DNA of 31,139 nucleotides from a virus: IMG/VR virus record IMGVR_UViG_3300044628_000125, positions 1 through 31,139 of that record; one strand, 5' to 3'. Numbering within the stretch: the stretch's first letter is position 1; each line of letters opens with the position of its first letter. This document shows, in pieces, positions 8,694-17,666 of this stretch. The position numbers and the translations under genes are program-made. The notes under the pieces are model-generated. The model searched no databases and was not told the origin of the DNA. It saw only the letters and a list, made by a program, of their open reading frames with translations.

Positions 8694-11007
8694 TTACGCA
8701 GGTGCAGCGCAACAACAGGGCATTGCCAACCTAGAGGCGGCACGCCTTACTGCGCGGCTTTCTAACCCTAATGTCATTACCCCGCTTGGTGGTCAGCGTG
8801 TGACCTACGGGCGACCGCAATTTAACCGCGCTGCGTATGACGCGGCGATGGCTAACTATCGTGCGCGTAACCCGCAGGCACCGGCTACCGGCGCACCGCA
8901 GGGCGCACCCTCAACCGTTGGCGTTGGTGGCGGTGCTGCCATGCCCACAACGGGCGGCGGTGGCGTGCAGATGGGCGGTGGCGGTATGTATGGCGGCGGC
9001 GTTGACCTCGGCGTTACGCCCGAACCTACGGCATCAAAGGCTGACGGTATGCCTGCTGCGCGGCGCGAGGCTCTGGGAATGGGCGATGACCGCGCATACA
9101 CGCAGGGCGGTCGAGCCGATTTCACCACGCTCCCTACCGGAGCGCAGGTTCCTACTGCGATGCTTATTGGCGGCGGTCGCTTTGATGCGTCCGGCATGGG
9201 GCCGGGACAGACGCAACGGTTTAATCAGGGCTACGGCGGCGGGGAGTATCTGGGCGATGTGATGCCCACCCGCGAGATGTTCACCGAAATGGTGGACTTG
9301 GACACCCCGACGATTGAGCAGTACCTGACCCCCGAGGCGCAGGCGACCCTCAAGGCGCAGCAGCGGGTGGAGTTGGCGCTTTCCGGCCTTGGTGAAAAGG
9401 CCATTGAGAATGTGCAAAAAATTTACGGCACGGATTTCACCCCGCAGGGGCTTCCGGCGCAGCAGTTCCAATTTGGCGGTTATGGCAACCTGCCGACCCT
9501 TCCCGAGTTGCAGGGTCGCGCACGCTCTGATGTGTCGGCGCTGCCGGTTAACTTCGGCCCCACGGCAGGACAGTACGGAATGGCTGCGGGTGGCCCACAA
9601 GGGTTAAACCTCGAAGGGTTCGACGCTTCTGGGTTGGGCATGGCAGCAGGTGGGCCAAGCGGGGGCGCGTTTGGTGCAGCGCAAGGCGGCGTAGGCGCTC
9701 CGTCGCTTCGAGGCCAATATGACCTGACAGGCGTGGGCGATGTTGCCCGAGCGCCGGGGGCTGCTGCGATGGCGCAGGGCGGGCCTATGGCTCCGGGGTT
9801 GCAAGGGCAGTTGGACACCTCGCAACTTGCCGCAATGCCGGTAAACGCTGGCATGACGGCGCAACAGGCCATCATGTCGCGCCTCGACCCGCAGTTGCAG
9901 CGCCAACGGTCGCAACTTGAGACACAGTTGGCGAATCAGGGCTTGGTGCGTGGCGGCGAGGCGTATGGCGCTGCCATCACCGAGCAACAACAGCAAGAAA
10001 ACGACCTGCGAACGCAGGCCGCGCTACAGGGCATTAGCCTTGATATGGCGGCACGCCAGCAGGGGTTAGGTGAGGCACAGACCCTTGGCGGCTTTGCCAA
10101 CCAAGCGGCTCTGGCGGGGTTTGGCGCGGGTCAACAGGCTACCGCAGCGCAAAACGCAGCAGCGCAGCAAAATTTCCAGAACGAATTGGCTAGGCAGGCT
10201 GCTGCAAACCAAGCGCAACAGCAAGCGTTTGGGCAACGGGCGCAGGCCGGTCAGTTTGGCAACGAGGCGCAATTGGCGGCGTTCCAAGCGGCGATGCAGA
10301 ATCAGGCTGCGGGTAATCAGGCCATCGGGCAAAACTTCGGTCAGGCGCAAGCCGCGCAGGCAATGGCAAATCAAGCGCAGCAGCAGAACTTCCAGCAGCG
10401 CATGGCGGCGGGTGAGTTTGGGCGGCAGGCTCAATTGTCGTCGTTCCAGACGCAGCAAGCGGCTCAAGACGCGGCTAACCGTGCCATCGCGCAGAACTTC
10501 CAACAGGGCTTGGGCGCGGCGGGTGCGTACAACGCTGCTGCCGGTCAGCAGTTTGGGCAGGAGATGGACATTGCTGGGTTGTATAACGCCTCGCTTGCCC
10601 AGAACCAACAGGCGGCATTGCAGCAAGCACAGGCACAAGCGGCGCTCCAAGCGCAGGGCTTCAACCAAGCGCAGGCGGCGGCAAACTTCCAGAACGCCCA
10701 GCGTCAGGCAGCGTTGCAAGAGCAGTTGGCGCTTCGGGCGCTCCCGCTTAACGAGGTCGCAGCCATCATGGGCGGCGCACAGGTGCAGATGCCGCAGTTC
10801 CAAGCCTATCAGGGCGCAGAGGTTGGGGCGGCTCCCATCTTCGGAGCGCAACAAGCGGCTGGTAACTTCGCGCAACAAAACTACCAGAATCAGATTGCAC
10901 GCCAAAACGCGCAGATGGGGCTGTACGGTAGCCTTGCTGGCATGGCTGGAACGGCTCTTGGTGGGCCGTTGGGTGGCGCAATTGGCAAGAGTATGTTTGG
11001 AGGTTAA
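8656..11007 (+). CDS. Gln/Ala-rich probable ejection (internal virion) protein
   Basis: 783 residues. The first 45 residues (starting GKKSPAPPPAPDYAGAAQQQG) are a Pro/Ala linker with Lys near the start; residues about 85-125 are Gly-rich. Residues about 415-700 are helical repeats dominated by Gln, Ala and Asn (NFQ, FGQ, QAAQ), roughly 40 residues per unit. The C-terminus (GLYGSLAGMAGTALGGPLGG) is Gly-rich and membrane-like. Long Gln/Ala helical proteins after the nozzle gene are usual for proteins injected with the DNA. The Gln demand is notable given the phage tRNA-Gln. Confidence 0.65.
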   Translation: MGKKSPAPPPAPDYAGAAQQQGIANLEAARLTARLSNPNVITPLGGQRVTYGRPQFNRAAYDAAMANYRARNPQAPATGAPQGAPSTVGVGGGAAMPTTGGGGVQMGGGGMYGGGVDLGVTPEPTASKADGMPAARREALGMGDDRAYTQGGRADFTTLPTGAQVPTAMLIGGGRFDASGMGPGQTQRFNQGYGGGEYLGDVMPTREMFTEMVDLDTPTIEQYLTPEAQATLKAQQRVELALSGLGEKAIENVQKIYGTDFTPQGLPAQQFQFGGYGNLPTLPELQGRARSDVSALPVNFGPTAGQYGMAAGGPQGLNLEGFDASGLGMAAGGPSGGAFGAAQGGVGAPSLRGQYDLTGVGDVARAPGAAAMAQGGPMAPGLQGQLDTSQLAAMPVNAGMTAQQAIMSRLDPQLQRQRSQLETQLANQGLVRGGEAYGAAITEQQQQENDLRTQAALQGISLDMAARQQGLGEAQTLGGFANQAALAGFGAGQQATAAQNAAAQQNFQNELARQAAANQAQQQAFGQRAQAGQFGNEAQLAAFQAAMQNQAAGNQAIGQNFGQAQAAQAMANQAQQQNFQQRMAAGEFGRQAQLSSFQTQQAAQDAANRAIAQNFQQGLGAAGAYNAAAGQQFGQEMDIAGLYNASLAQNQQAALQQAQAQAALQAQGFNQAQAAANFQNAQRQAALQEQLALRALPLNEVAAIMGGAQVQMPQFQAYQGAEVGAAPIFGAQQAAGNFAQQNYQNQIARQNAQMGLYGSLAGMAGTALGGPLGGAIGKSMFGG

Positions 11008-11010
11008 CCG

Positions 11011-11289
11011 ATGAGAACCCCATACCAGACCTTTAACGCTCCCCCCATGATGAACGGCGGTCGCGGTCAGCGCATGGCGCGTATGCTCCAGATGCAGGGC
11101 CAGAGCCAGCAGGTGAGCAACAACGCAGGGGCGCAGAGTGATATGCAATATTCGCCCCCGCAGAACGCTGCGGACATCAACCGTGCGCCGCGTCAGTTCC
11201 TGCGGCAGTATCCGAAAATGCCGAAGTCGCCGGGGATGACCAACCCGCAGGGTGGCCCTGACCGGGGAGGATTTGAATATGGCGGTTAA
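11011..11289 (+). CDS. Small basic Gln/Met/Pro-rich virion-associated protein
   Basis: 92 residues starting 4 bp after the previous stop; GGAGG lies about 10 bp upstream. It is low in hydrophobic residues and rich in Gln, Met, Pro, Arg and Gly, so probably unstructured. It overlaps the next gene by 11 bp and sits between two probable ejection proteins, which suggests a small internal virion component. I recognise no family. Confidence 0.55.
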   Translation: MRTPYQTFNAPPMMNGGRGQRMARMLQMQGQSQQVSNNAGAQSDMQYSPPQNAADINRAPRQFLRQYPKMPKSPGMTNPQGGPDRGGFEYGG

Positions 11290-12763
11290 AACAGTCTCAA
11301 CCTTTGCGCTCCCAGACGAATACCAGCGGCAAGCCTCCGAGGCACGCCGTCGTCGCCGTATGGCAGAGATGTTGGCGCAGCAGGCGTACCAGCCGGGGGA
11401 CATCCAGAACGCCCCCATTCCTCGCGGAGCGCCCTTGGTGCAGGGTTTACAGGCGTTCCTGACCGCCCGTGCAGCACGCAAGGCAGATGAGGCTGAAGAA
11501 GGCGCAATGAAGGCGCAAACCCGTGAGGCACGGGATTTCCTTCGTGCGTTGACCGAGCCTGCCAAAACGATGACGATTGGCGAAGCCGCAATGCAAGACA
11601 TTGCACAAGCGGGAACGCCGGAACTGGTAGACGGTCGGTTGGAATACCGCAAGACCGCTATGCCTGCCCCAACTCCCGAAATGGTTCCGCAAGCAGGCCC
11701 ACAAGTGCGCTTGGGGCGCAGACCGGAAGACGACCAAGTGTATATGCCAACCGCAACGGGTCGAGAAACTGACCCGCAACGCATGGCTGCAATGCTTGCC
11801 AATCCTCAATACAAGGCTGAATTTACGCCCGAACAAAAGCGTGCGCTTGCCCTTGAGGGCGTGTTGACCAGTCAAAACCCGCTTGTGCAGAAAATTGGGC
11901 AGATGCAGTACGCGGCGATGCAGCCGAAGCAACTTGAGGTTGGCGCAATTGACCCGGGCGATTACACGCCGGAAAGTTTTACGAATTATCTAAACACAGG
12001 CAACTTTGGCGTGTTGAAGATGCGCGACCAGCCAACTGCCGCTCCAAAAACCGCCGCGCAAGACACATTGCAATGGAATCCTAAAACGCAAAAATGGGAA
12101 GATATTCCGGGAGCAGTTTCTCGCATAAGAGACATTGCTGAAGCAAGGCGCATCGTAGTCAACACAGGCGGCGGCGCTAGTAACGAACCATTGGAAAGAG
12201 TTGAGGGGCCGGATGGAAAACCAGTCCTTGTAAGACGTTCTGAAGCGGTTGGTAAAACGCCAGCACCAGCACCAAGTGAAAAACCAAAAATGCCGGGAAG
12301 TGTTGCAACCAATATTGCAGCACTTCAAACCAAATCAAAACAATTTGCCGCAGGTGTTCAAAGGGCTAATTATTTCCGCAATCTTATTGAAAACGATAAT
12401 TTGCCATTAAATATTTCATCTGGCATTCAATATTCTATACAACGAGCAACAGACCCAGAAGGAATTGCAAGAGATTCAAAAGGCAACAAACCTCCTTATG
12501 TTCTGTATTCAGAACTCAACAGATTTGTCACGGAACAAGTCAATACAATTTTGCAACTTGCAAAAGGAACGCAAACGGAAGGCGATGCTCTTCGCGCTCA
12601 AAAACAAATTCTTGATAATCCAAACAACAAAGCGATTGTTTTGTCTGCTCTTGAAGATTTGCAACGCAGTTTTACCAATGCTCAACAATTTGCAAATGAA
12701 GAAGCAGAGTTTTTGTTAAATAGATATGAAGGTTCAGATAAAGTTGAAGAGGTTGACTACTAA
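11279..12763 (+). CDS. Probable internal virion protein, charged and helical
   Basis: 494 residues from ATG 11279, chosen because GGGGAGGA lies 7 bp upstream; a GTG at 11252 would add nine residues but lacks a site. The N-terminal 100 residues are Arg/Ala-rich and helical (EARRRRRMAEMLAQQ). The middle is Pro-rich and probably flexible; the C-terminal 165 residues are helical (FRNLIENDNLPLNISSGIQY, FVTEQVNTILQLAKG). From about 12270 the DNA becomes clearly AT-richer, with A/T-ending codons, a likely mosaic joint. No enzymatic motif found. Confidence 0.6.
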   Translation: MAVKTVSTFALPDEYQRQASEARRRRRMAEMLAQQAYQPGDIQNAPIPRGAPLVQGLQAFLTARAARKADEAEEGAMKAQTREARDFLRALTEPAKTMTIGEAAMQDIAQAGTPELVDGRLEYRKTAMPAPTPEMVPQAGPQVRLGRRPEDDQVYMPTATGRETDPQRMAAMLANPQYKAEFTPEQKRALALEGVLTSQNPLVQKIGQMQYAAMQPKQLEVGAIDPGDYTPESFTNYLNTGNFGVLKMRDQPTAAPKTAAQDTLQWNPKTQKWEDIPGAVSRIRDIAEARRIVVNTGGGASNEPLERVEGPDGKPVLVRRSEAVGKTPAPAPSEKPKMPGSVATNIAALQTKSKQFAAGVQRANYFRNLIENDNLPLNISSGIQYSIQRATDPEGIARDSKGNKPPYVLYSELNRFVTEQVNTILQLAKGTQTEGDALRAQKQILDNPNNKAIVLSALEDLQRSFTNAQQFANEEAEFLLNRYEGSDKVEEVDY

Positions 12764-14730
12764 TGCCGTACACAATTCGCACAAAAGACGGCATTGAAAT
12801 TCCTAATGTCCCAGACAATGTTGACAAAAATTCACCACAAGCCAGAGCATTAGTGCAGGCTGAACGGGTAAAAAGAGCGTCTGTTGTTGCTCCTGTTACA
12901 ACGCCTAGTACGCCGTCCGTAACACAACCTGAAGAGTCAGGGCTTGCGCGTGGGCTTGGCCTTGTTGGTCGCGCAGTTGCTCCGTATGCCGCCGCAGCCG
13001 GGGCAGGTGCTGCGGCAGGCGCTCCATTTGCCGGGGTTGGCGCAATCCCCGGCGCCATTGCTGGTGTTGGCGCATATGGCCTTGCTCAACTGGCTGATGC
13101 GTTGGCAATGGGCGGAGAAGGGCAGCAAGCGGTTGAACGCGGACTGACTGCGGTAGGGTTTCCCGAGCCGCAAACGGCTACTGAAAATATCGGTATCGCA
13201 GGCATTCGTGGTGCGCTTGGCGCGGGAGGCACAGCGGCAACTGCTGCGAATGTTTCGCGGGGTATGGAATTAGCGCGAATGTTGCAAGGAACTCCTGCAA
13301 CAACAACGCAGCGGGTAACGCAGGCGCTTGGCGCTCGTCCTGACGTGCAAGCAATTTCAGGCGGCACAGGCGCGGTTACCGCGCAAGGAGCGCGTGAACT
13401 AGGATTGCCTGAACCCGTAGCAATAACCGCCGGTGTTGTTGGTGGCATGGCTCCGTATACATCGGTTGGCGGGATGCAACGCTCGGCAGAAGATGTAGCA
13501 ACCGCTGCGCGCGATACGGCAACTGCGGTACGCAATAGGGGAACGCAACCCCAACGTCCCCGCGCTACGCCTACTGCGCCTACCGCTCCAATGCCGCCAA
13601 ACGAAATACGGCGTGGCAATGTTCAACGATTAGAGAATGAAGGCATACCAATTTCGCCGGGTCAACGGTCGGGTGCGCCGTTGACTCAAACGATGGAAAG
13701 CACAATGGCTTATCTGCCGGGGTCAACTGGGCAGACTGCTAGGTTTCAAGATTTGCAGCAACGCGCATATACAAGAGCATTGTTGCGCCGCGCTGGTATT
13801 GATAGCGATGTTGCTTCGCAAGAAGTGCTGCGCGAAGGAAGAAATCGTTTTAACCAAGCATATGATTACCTAGAACAGAACACTAGTTTGATGGGTGGAA
13901 GTGAACCGTTGTTCAACCGATTGGCGCAAGTTGAAAGTCAATATGGTCAAGGGTTCAGCGACCAGATGAAGCGCACTTTTCGAACAATGCGCGATGATTT
14001 GCTTAATTGGGCAGCAGGCACGCCTCGTCAGGGTCAAACTTACCAACGGATGCAAGAGGAATTAAGCAGCGAAATAAGCAAGGCTGGTCGTAGTGATGCC
14101 CCCGGTTCAGAGCGGTATCAACAAGCGTTGCTTGGTTTGCGTAGAGGGTTAACAGATTTGATGGAAGAAAACACGCCGCCTGAAATTGCACAGCAATGGC
14201 GTCGCGTTAACCGTGAGTACGCCATTTTCAAAACGATTGAAGAGGCAATGCTTGACCCCGCGCAAAGAACTATAAATTCTGGGTTTGTTAATCCTAGAGT
14301 AATTGCGCGAGAACAAAAATTGCAGTTGCCGGACGAGTGGACACGCGGCGACCCGGATGTAGACAGTTTTACTAATTTGGTCAAAGCGGGCGCGGGCATC
14401 ATTCCTGACCCCATTCCAAACAGCGGCACGGCGCAAAGGATGTTTGCACAGGACTTGCTTACGGGCGGTCGAGAAATGTTTGGTCTTGGCGGCGGTGACC
14501 CATTGCAGCGCGTATCGCAAGCCGTAAGAGGCGGCGTTGGCACAACGGCGTCGGTTGGATTTATGGACCCGGTGCTTGGCGTTGCAATTCCTAACATTGT
14601 GTCTCGTTCTTGGTTCAGGCAACCTCAACAACGTGGGCCGGTGGCAATTCCTGCCGCGACAGAATCGACAAAACAAAGGCAAAAATCGCGTAGAGAGCGG
14701 TTGGCTGAAATGATGCAAAGGAGCAATTAA
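12763..14730 (+). CDS. Probable DNA-ejection protein with Gly/Ala membrane-active region
   Basis: 655 residues; its ATG shares one base with the preceding TAA. Residues about 72-115 are a long Ala/Gly-rich hydrophobic stretch (PYAAAAGAGAAAGAPFAGVG and following) that could insert in a membrane. Residues about 270-500 are helical and charged (PISPGQRSGAPLTQTMEST; RAYTRALLRRAG). This layout, last of a group of long helical proteins before the tail fibre, is typical of podovirus ejection proteins that cross the cell envelope with the DNA. Function inferred from architecture and position. Confidence 0.62.
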   Translation: MPYTIRTKDGIEIPNVPDNVDKNSPQARALVQAERVKRASVVAPVTTPSTPSVTQPEESGLARGLGLVGRAVAPYAAAAGAGAAAGAPFAGVGAIPGAIAGVGAYGLAQLADALAMGGEGQQAVERGLTAVGFPEPQTATENIGIAGIRGALGAGGTAATAANVSRGMELARMLQGTPATTTQRVTQALGARPDVQAISGGTGAVTAQGARELGLPEPVAITAGVVGGMAPYTSVGGMQRSAEDVATAARDTATAVRNRGTQPQRPRATPTAPTAPMPPNEIRRGNVQRLENEGIPISPGQRSGAPLTQTMESTMAYLPGSTGQTARFQDLQQRAYTRALLRRAGIDSDVASQEVLREGRNRFNQAYDYLEQNTSLMGGSEPLFNRLAQVESQYGQGFSDQMKRTFRTMRDDLLNWAAGTPRQGQTYQRMQEELSSEISKAGRSDAPGSERYQQALLGLRRGLTDLMEENTPPEIAQQWRRVNREYAIFKTIEEAMLDPAQRTINSGFVNPRVIAREQKLQLPDEWTRGDPDVDSFTNLVKAGAGIIPDPIPNSGTAQRMFAQDLLTGGREMFGLGGGDPLQRVSQAVRGGVGTTASVGFMDPVLGVAIPNIVSRSWFRQPQQRGPVAIPAATESTKQRQKSRRERLAEMMQRSN

Positions 14731-14731
14731 C

Positions 14732-17008
14732 ATGTCTTTCAATGGCTCGGGTACATTCCTTATCAACACGGCAGGCCAGCCTGTAGTCGCTGGCACCGTC
14801 ATCTCGTCCACGGCGTTTAACGCCCTGACGGCTGACCTTGCCACCGGCCTTTCGACCGCCATCACGAAGGACGGTCAGACGACGGTCACCGCCAACATCC
14901 CGATGTCCACCTACAAGTTCACGGGGCTTGGGGTAGGCTCTGCCGCCACGGACTCTGCGAACTTGTCGCAGGTGCAATCTACGGTCACCAAACTGCTTAC
15001 GAGCGTCTCTGGGGCTGACACCATCACGGCTGTGGGTGCGCCTGTGGTTGCCGCCTACGCTGCCGGACAGATGTTCTATTTCGTCGCCACGGGCGATAAC
15101 ACGGGCGCGGTGACGCTTAACATCGACTCGCTGGGTGCAAAGGCTGTGACCCGTGACGGGTCTGTGGCCCTTGCTGCGGGTGACATCAAGAGCGGTGAGG
15201 TAGTGGTAGTCGTCTATGACGGCACGCGCTTCCAAGTCGTCTCGCAGTTGAACAGCGCCGGTAACGCGACCTTTGCCAATGTGTCCATCACCTCGGCGCT
15301 CAATGTCGGCGGCGTAGCCACCTTCTCGGCAGGCACTGCCGCAGCGCCGTCTATCACCACGACCGGCGACACCAACACCGGCATCTTCTTCCCCGCCGCA
15401 GACACGATTGCCTTCACGGAGGGCGGCGTTGAGGCGATGCGGATTGACTCGTCAGGTCAAGTTGGCATCGGGACGAGTTCGCCTGCGTACAAGTTGGATG
15501 TGCGTGGTTCAGGAAACATTATTTCTTGGTCAGATGGCACGACACCCGGCGTTCTTTATTCAGCCGCTAGTTATTTTGGATTAACAAACTCAGCACAAAC
15601 AAACGGGTTTTTTGTAAATCCATCTGGGGCTTTCTGCACTATTGCTACAGGCGGTTCAGAGCGCGCCCGTATCGACTCCTCCGGCAACCTCGGCATCGGG
15701 ACGAGTTCGCCTACAGAAAAACTCCATGTTGCAGGCGCATTGCGTGTTACAGGCGCACAGACAACAGCAGGAACTGGTGTTTACCTTGACCAGACTTCTG
15801 GCACGGGCGGCGTATCTGTCTACGGCCCTGATAACTCAACGCAAGGCACATTTCGTATCTATACGGCTACAGCCAACGGGGGTACTGGTAGCACAAAACT
15901 AACCCTTGACACCTCCGGCAACCTCGGTCTGGGCGTAACGCCGTCGGCGTGGAGTTCCAGTTTTGGAATTAAGGCTTTTGACATTTCAGGCGGGGCTGTT
16001 TACGGCTCAAGCAGTGATGTCAACATGGTGTGGAACGGCGTGTACAACACCAGCAATCAATGGGCATACAAAGCCAGCGCAACGGCGAATTTATATACCC
16101 AAGATGGCGCTCACAAGTGGTTTTCAGCAGCCTCCGGCACCGCAGGCAACGCCATCTCGTTCACGCAGGCGATGACGCTGGATGCGAGTGCGAATTTGTC
16201 TGTCGGAACTACCGCAGTAACGACTGCTGGGGCTGGCTACCAAGCGTTTACAATCAACGGAGCAAACGGTTCAAACATTGCTCTTAATGGCGGCGCTACA
16301 AACATTGGATTAATTTACGCTGCTACTGGAAACAGTAACTTATACATTGGAAACCAGACAGCAAGCGGCAACTTAATTTTTAACGCTGGCTCTGGCACCG
16401 AACGCGCCAGAATAACGGCGGCGGGTGATTTGCTGGTTGGGACGACAAGCACATTAAACAGTAACGTTGGTTTAAGTGTTCAGGGAAGCCAAACAAATGG
16501 AGGCGCTGGAGTTATAACTGCGTACAACTCCGCAGCAGCAAGCGCAGACAATTCTCCGCCTTTGGTTGTCATGAAGGCCATGACCACCACTACATCAGCG
16601 GCTCGCTTTGTTCAGTTTTATGCGAACGACACGGCTCAGGCAATGGGCGGAATCGTAGGCAATGGCGCGACCAACGTGCAGTTTGCAACCATTTCGGATT
16701 GTCGCAACAAGACAAACATAGAGGAAATTGCTGGGTCGCTAGATAAGGTTCTGGCTTTGAAGCCGGTGAGTTTTGATTGGGTAGCCAATGGGGAACACGT
16801 CAAGGCCGGTTTTGTTGCTCAAGATGTTGAAGAAATATTTCCAGAATTTGTTGTTGAAAACATGGCAGACGAAGGGGCAGAGGCGCGTAAAGGTCTGACC
16901 GGAGGAATGACAGGGGGAATCATTGCTCACTTGGTCAAAGCCATCCAAGAGCAGCAAGCAATGATTAAATCACTTGAGGCGAAAGTCGCCGCATTGGAGA
17001 GCAAATAA
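14732..17008 (+). CDS. Tail fibre with C-terminal S74 intramolecular chaperone domain
   Basis: 758 residues, ATG after AAAGGAGC. The N-terminal part (about 1-200) carries FNGSGTFLINTAGQPVVAG and later AAGQMFYFVATGDNTGAVTL, typical of fibre virion-attachment regions. The shaft has repeated IDSSGNLGIGTSS-type units. The last 105 residues hold the Peptidase_S74 domain: SDCRNKTNIEEI contains the Ser-Asp and Arg-x-Lys of the S-D-x-R-x-K site, then GFVAQDVEEIFPEFV and a final coiled coil. In the family this domain trimerises the fibre and cuts itself off. This is the best candidate receptor-binding protein. Confidence 0.88.
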   Translation: MSFNGSGTFLINTAGQPVVAGTVISSTAFNALTADLATGLSTAITKDGQTTVTANIPMSTYKFTGLGVGSAATDSANLSQVQSTVTKLLTSVSGADTITAVGAPVVAAYAAGQMFYFVATGDNTGAVTLNIDSLGAKAVTRDGSVALAAGDIKSGEVVVVVYDGTRFQVVSQLNSAGNATFANVSITSALNVGGVATFSAGTAAAPSITTTGDTNTGIFFPAADTIAFTEGGVEAMRIDSSGQVGIGTSSPAYKLDVRGSGNIISWSDGTTPGVLYSAASYFGLTNSAQTNGFFVNPSGAFCTIATGGSERARIDSSGNLGIGTSSPTEKLHVAGALRVTGAQTTAGTGVYLDQTSGTGGVSVYGPDNSTQGTFRIYTATANGGTGSTKLTLDTSGNLGLGVTPSAWSSSFGIKAFDISGGAVYGSSSDVNMVWNGVYNTSNQWAYKASATANLYTQDGAHKWFSAASGTAGNAISFTQAMTLDASANLSVGTTAVTTAGAGYQAFTINGANGSNIALNGGATNIGLIYAATGNSNLYIGNQTASGNLIFNAGSGTERARITAAGDLLVGTTSTLNSNVGLSVQGSQTNGGAGVITAYNSAAASADNSPPLVVMKAMTTTTSAARFVQFYANDTAQAMGGIVGNGATNVQFATISDCRNKTNIEEIAGSLDKVLALKPVSFDWVANGEHVKAGFVAQDVEEIFPEFVVENMADEGAEARKGLTGGMTGGIIAHLVKAIQEQQAMIKSLEAKVAALESK

Positions 17009-17335
17009 ATGTCTACTGTAATCACTTGGAACATCTCGCAACTCGACTGCCTCCCGCAGTCTGCTGAAGGCGCTGACTATGTAGTTAACGCCCATTGGCA
17101 ATGCACGGGCGTGGATGGCGCTTACACGGGGCAGGTCTACTCGACCACCTCGTTTGCCGTCGTAGAAGGCACCTCCTTCACCCCCTACGCTGACCTCACG
17201 CTCGACCAAGTGCTTGGCTGGGTCTGGGCCAACGGCGTGGACAAGGACGCTACAGAGGCTGCGGTGGAGGGGCAGATTGAGGCCCAGAAGAACCCGCCGG
17301 TCGTCTCGCCGCCGCTGCCGTGGGTGACTCCGTGA
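17009..17335 (+). CDS. DUF7936-like small phage protein
   Basis: 108 residues starting at the first base after the fibre stop. It has the pattern WNISQLDCLPQSAEGADYVV, then NAHWQCTG, SFTPYADLTLDQVLGWVWAN and a Glu-rich end with PPVVSPPLPW. This fits a small family (DUF7936 as I recall it) found after tail-fibre genes in many phages; function unknown. Position between fibre and lysis genes suggests a fibre-assembly or tail-tip role, which is inference. Confidence 0.6.
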   Translation: MSTVITWNISQLDCLPQSAEGADYVVNAHWQCTGVDGAYTGQVYSTTSFAVVEGTSFTPYADLTLDQVLGWVWANGVDKDATEAAVEGQIEAQKNPPVVSPPLPWVTP

Positions 17336-17478
17336 TTAACCTCACGCTGACCACGGAAGAGGTCAACGCCATCCTGCAAGTGCTGGGTCAACTGCCCACC
17401 TCTTCGGGTGCGTGGCCCCTTGTAGTCAAAATCAAGGAGCAGGCAGAGCCGCAGGTCGTGAAGGACGGGGAGCCGTGA
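17332..17478 (+). CDS. Conserved 48-residue phage protein of the lysis region
   Basis: A GTG start overlaps the previous stop (GTGA at 17332-17335) and the frame runs to TGA 17476-17478. The product begins VINLTLTTEEVNAILQVLGQ and continues with a LPTSSGAWPLVVKIKEQA segment. Short proteins of this pattern recur next to DUF7936 genes in phages, which supports real coding despite the length. Hydrophilic, probably two short helices, no membrane segment; function unknown. Confidence 0.68.
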   Translation: MINLTLTTEEVNAILQVLGQLPTSSGAWPLVVKIKEQAEPQVVKDGEP

Positions 17479-17666
17479 CCACAGTACAAGACCTTGAGGT
17501 GACTGTAACGAGTCACATCGATGTGTGCGCGGTGCGCTACGAAGCCATCCATGCGCGGCTAAAGCGTTTGGAGAGCCTGCTTATGCAGGTTGGCGGGGCG
17601 ATTATCGTCATTCTGCTGACCGCGTTTGGCACGGTGACGATGATGTGGCTGGAGTCCATTAAGTGA
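17475..17666 (+). CDS. Small coiled-coil/membrane protein of the lysis cassette (XhlA-like layout)
   Basis: 63 residues from GTG 17475, in GTGA overlap with the preceding stop; an upstream in-frame start at 17412 lies within that gene and is unlikely. Residues 1-37 are polar and helical (YEAIHARLKRLESLLMQ); residues about 38-58 are one membrane segment (VGGAIIVILLTAFGTVTMMW). A cytoplasmic coiled coil followed by one C-terminal membrane helix resembles XhlA-type lysis accessory proteins. It may help the following holin, or be a small holin itself. Confidence 0.62.
   Translation: MTTVQDLEVTVTSHIDVCAVRYEAIHARLKRLESLLMQVGGAIIVILLTAFGTVTMMWLESIK

Noticed and set aside
8656-11007. CRISPR-like or tandem DNA repeats in the Gln/Ala-rich gene
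   Set aside because: The repeats are degenerate at DNA level and stay in frame, as expected for helical protein repeats. No direct repeat and spacer pattern is present.
10066-11802. Long (578-codon) minus-strand open frame
   Set aside because: It is antisense to the Gln/Ala-rich and following virion genes, where codon bias of the repeats leaves the opposite strand free of stops. It has no recognisable domain and is very rich in Arg, Leu and His.
14732-17008. Diversity-generating retroelement variable region in the tail fibre
   Set aside because: No reverse transcriptase, template repeat or C-type lectin end is present; the fibre ends in an S74 chaperone domain.
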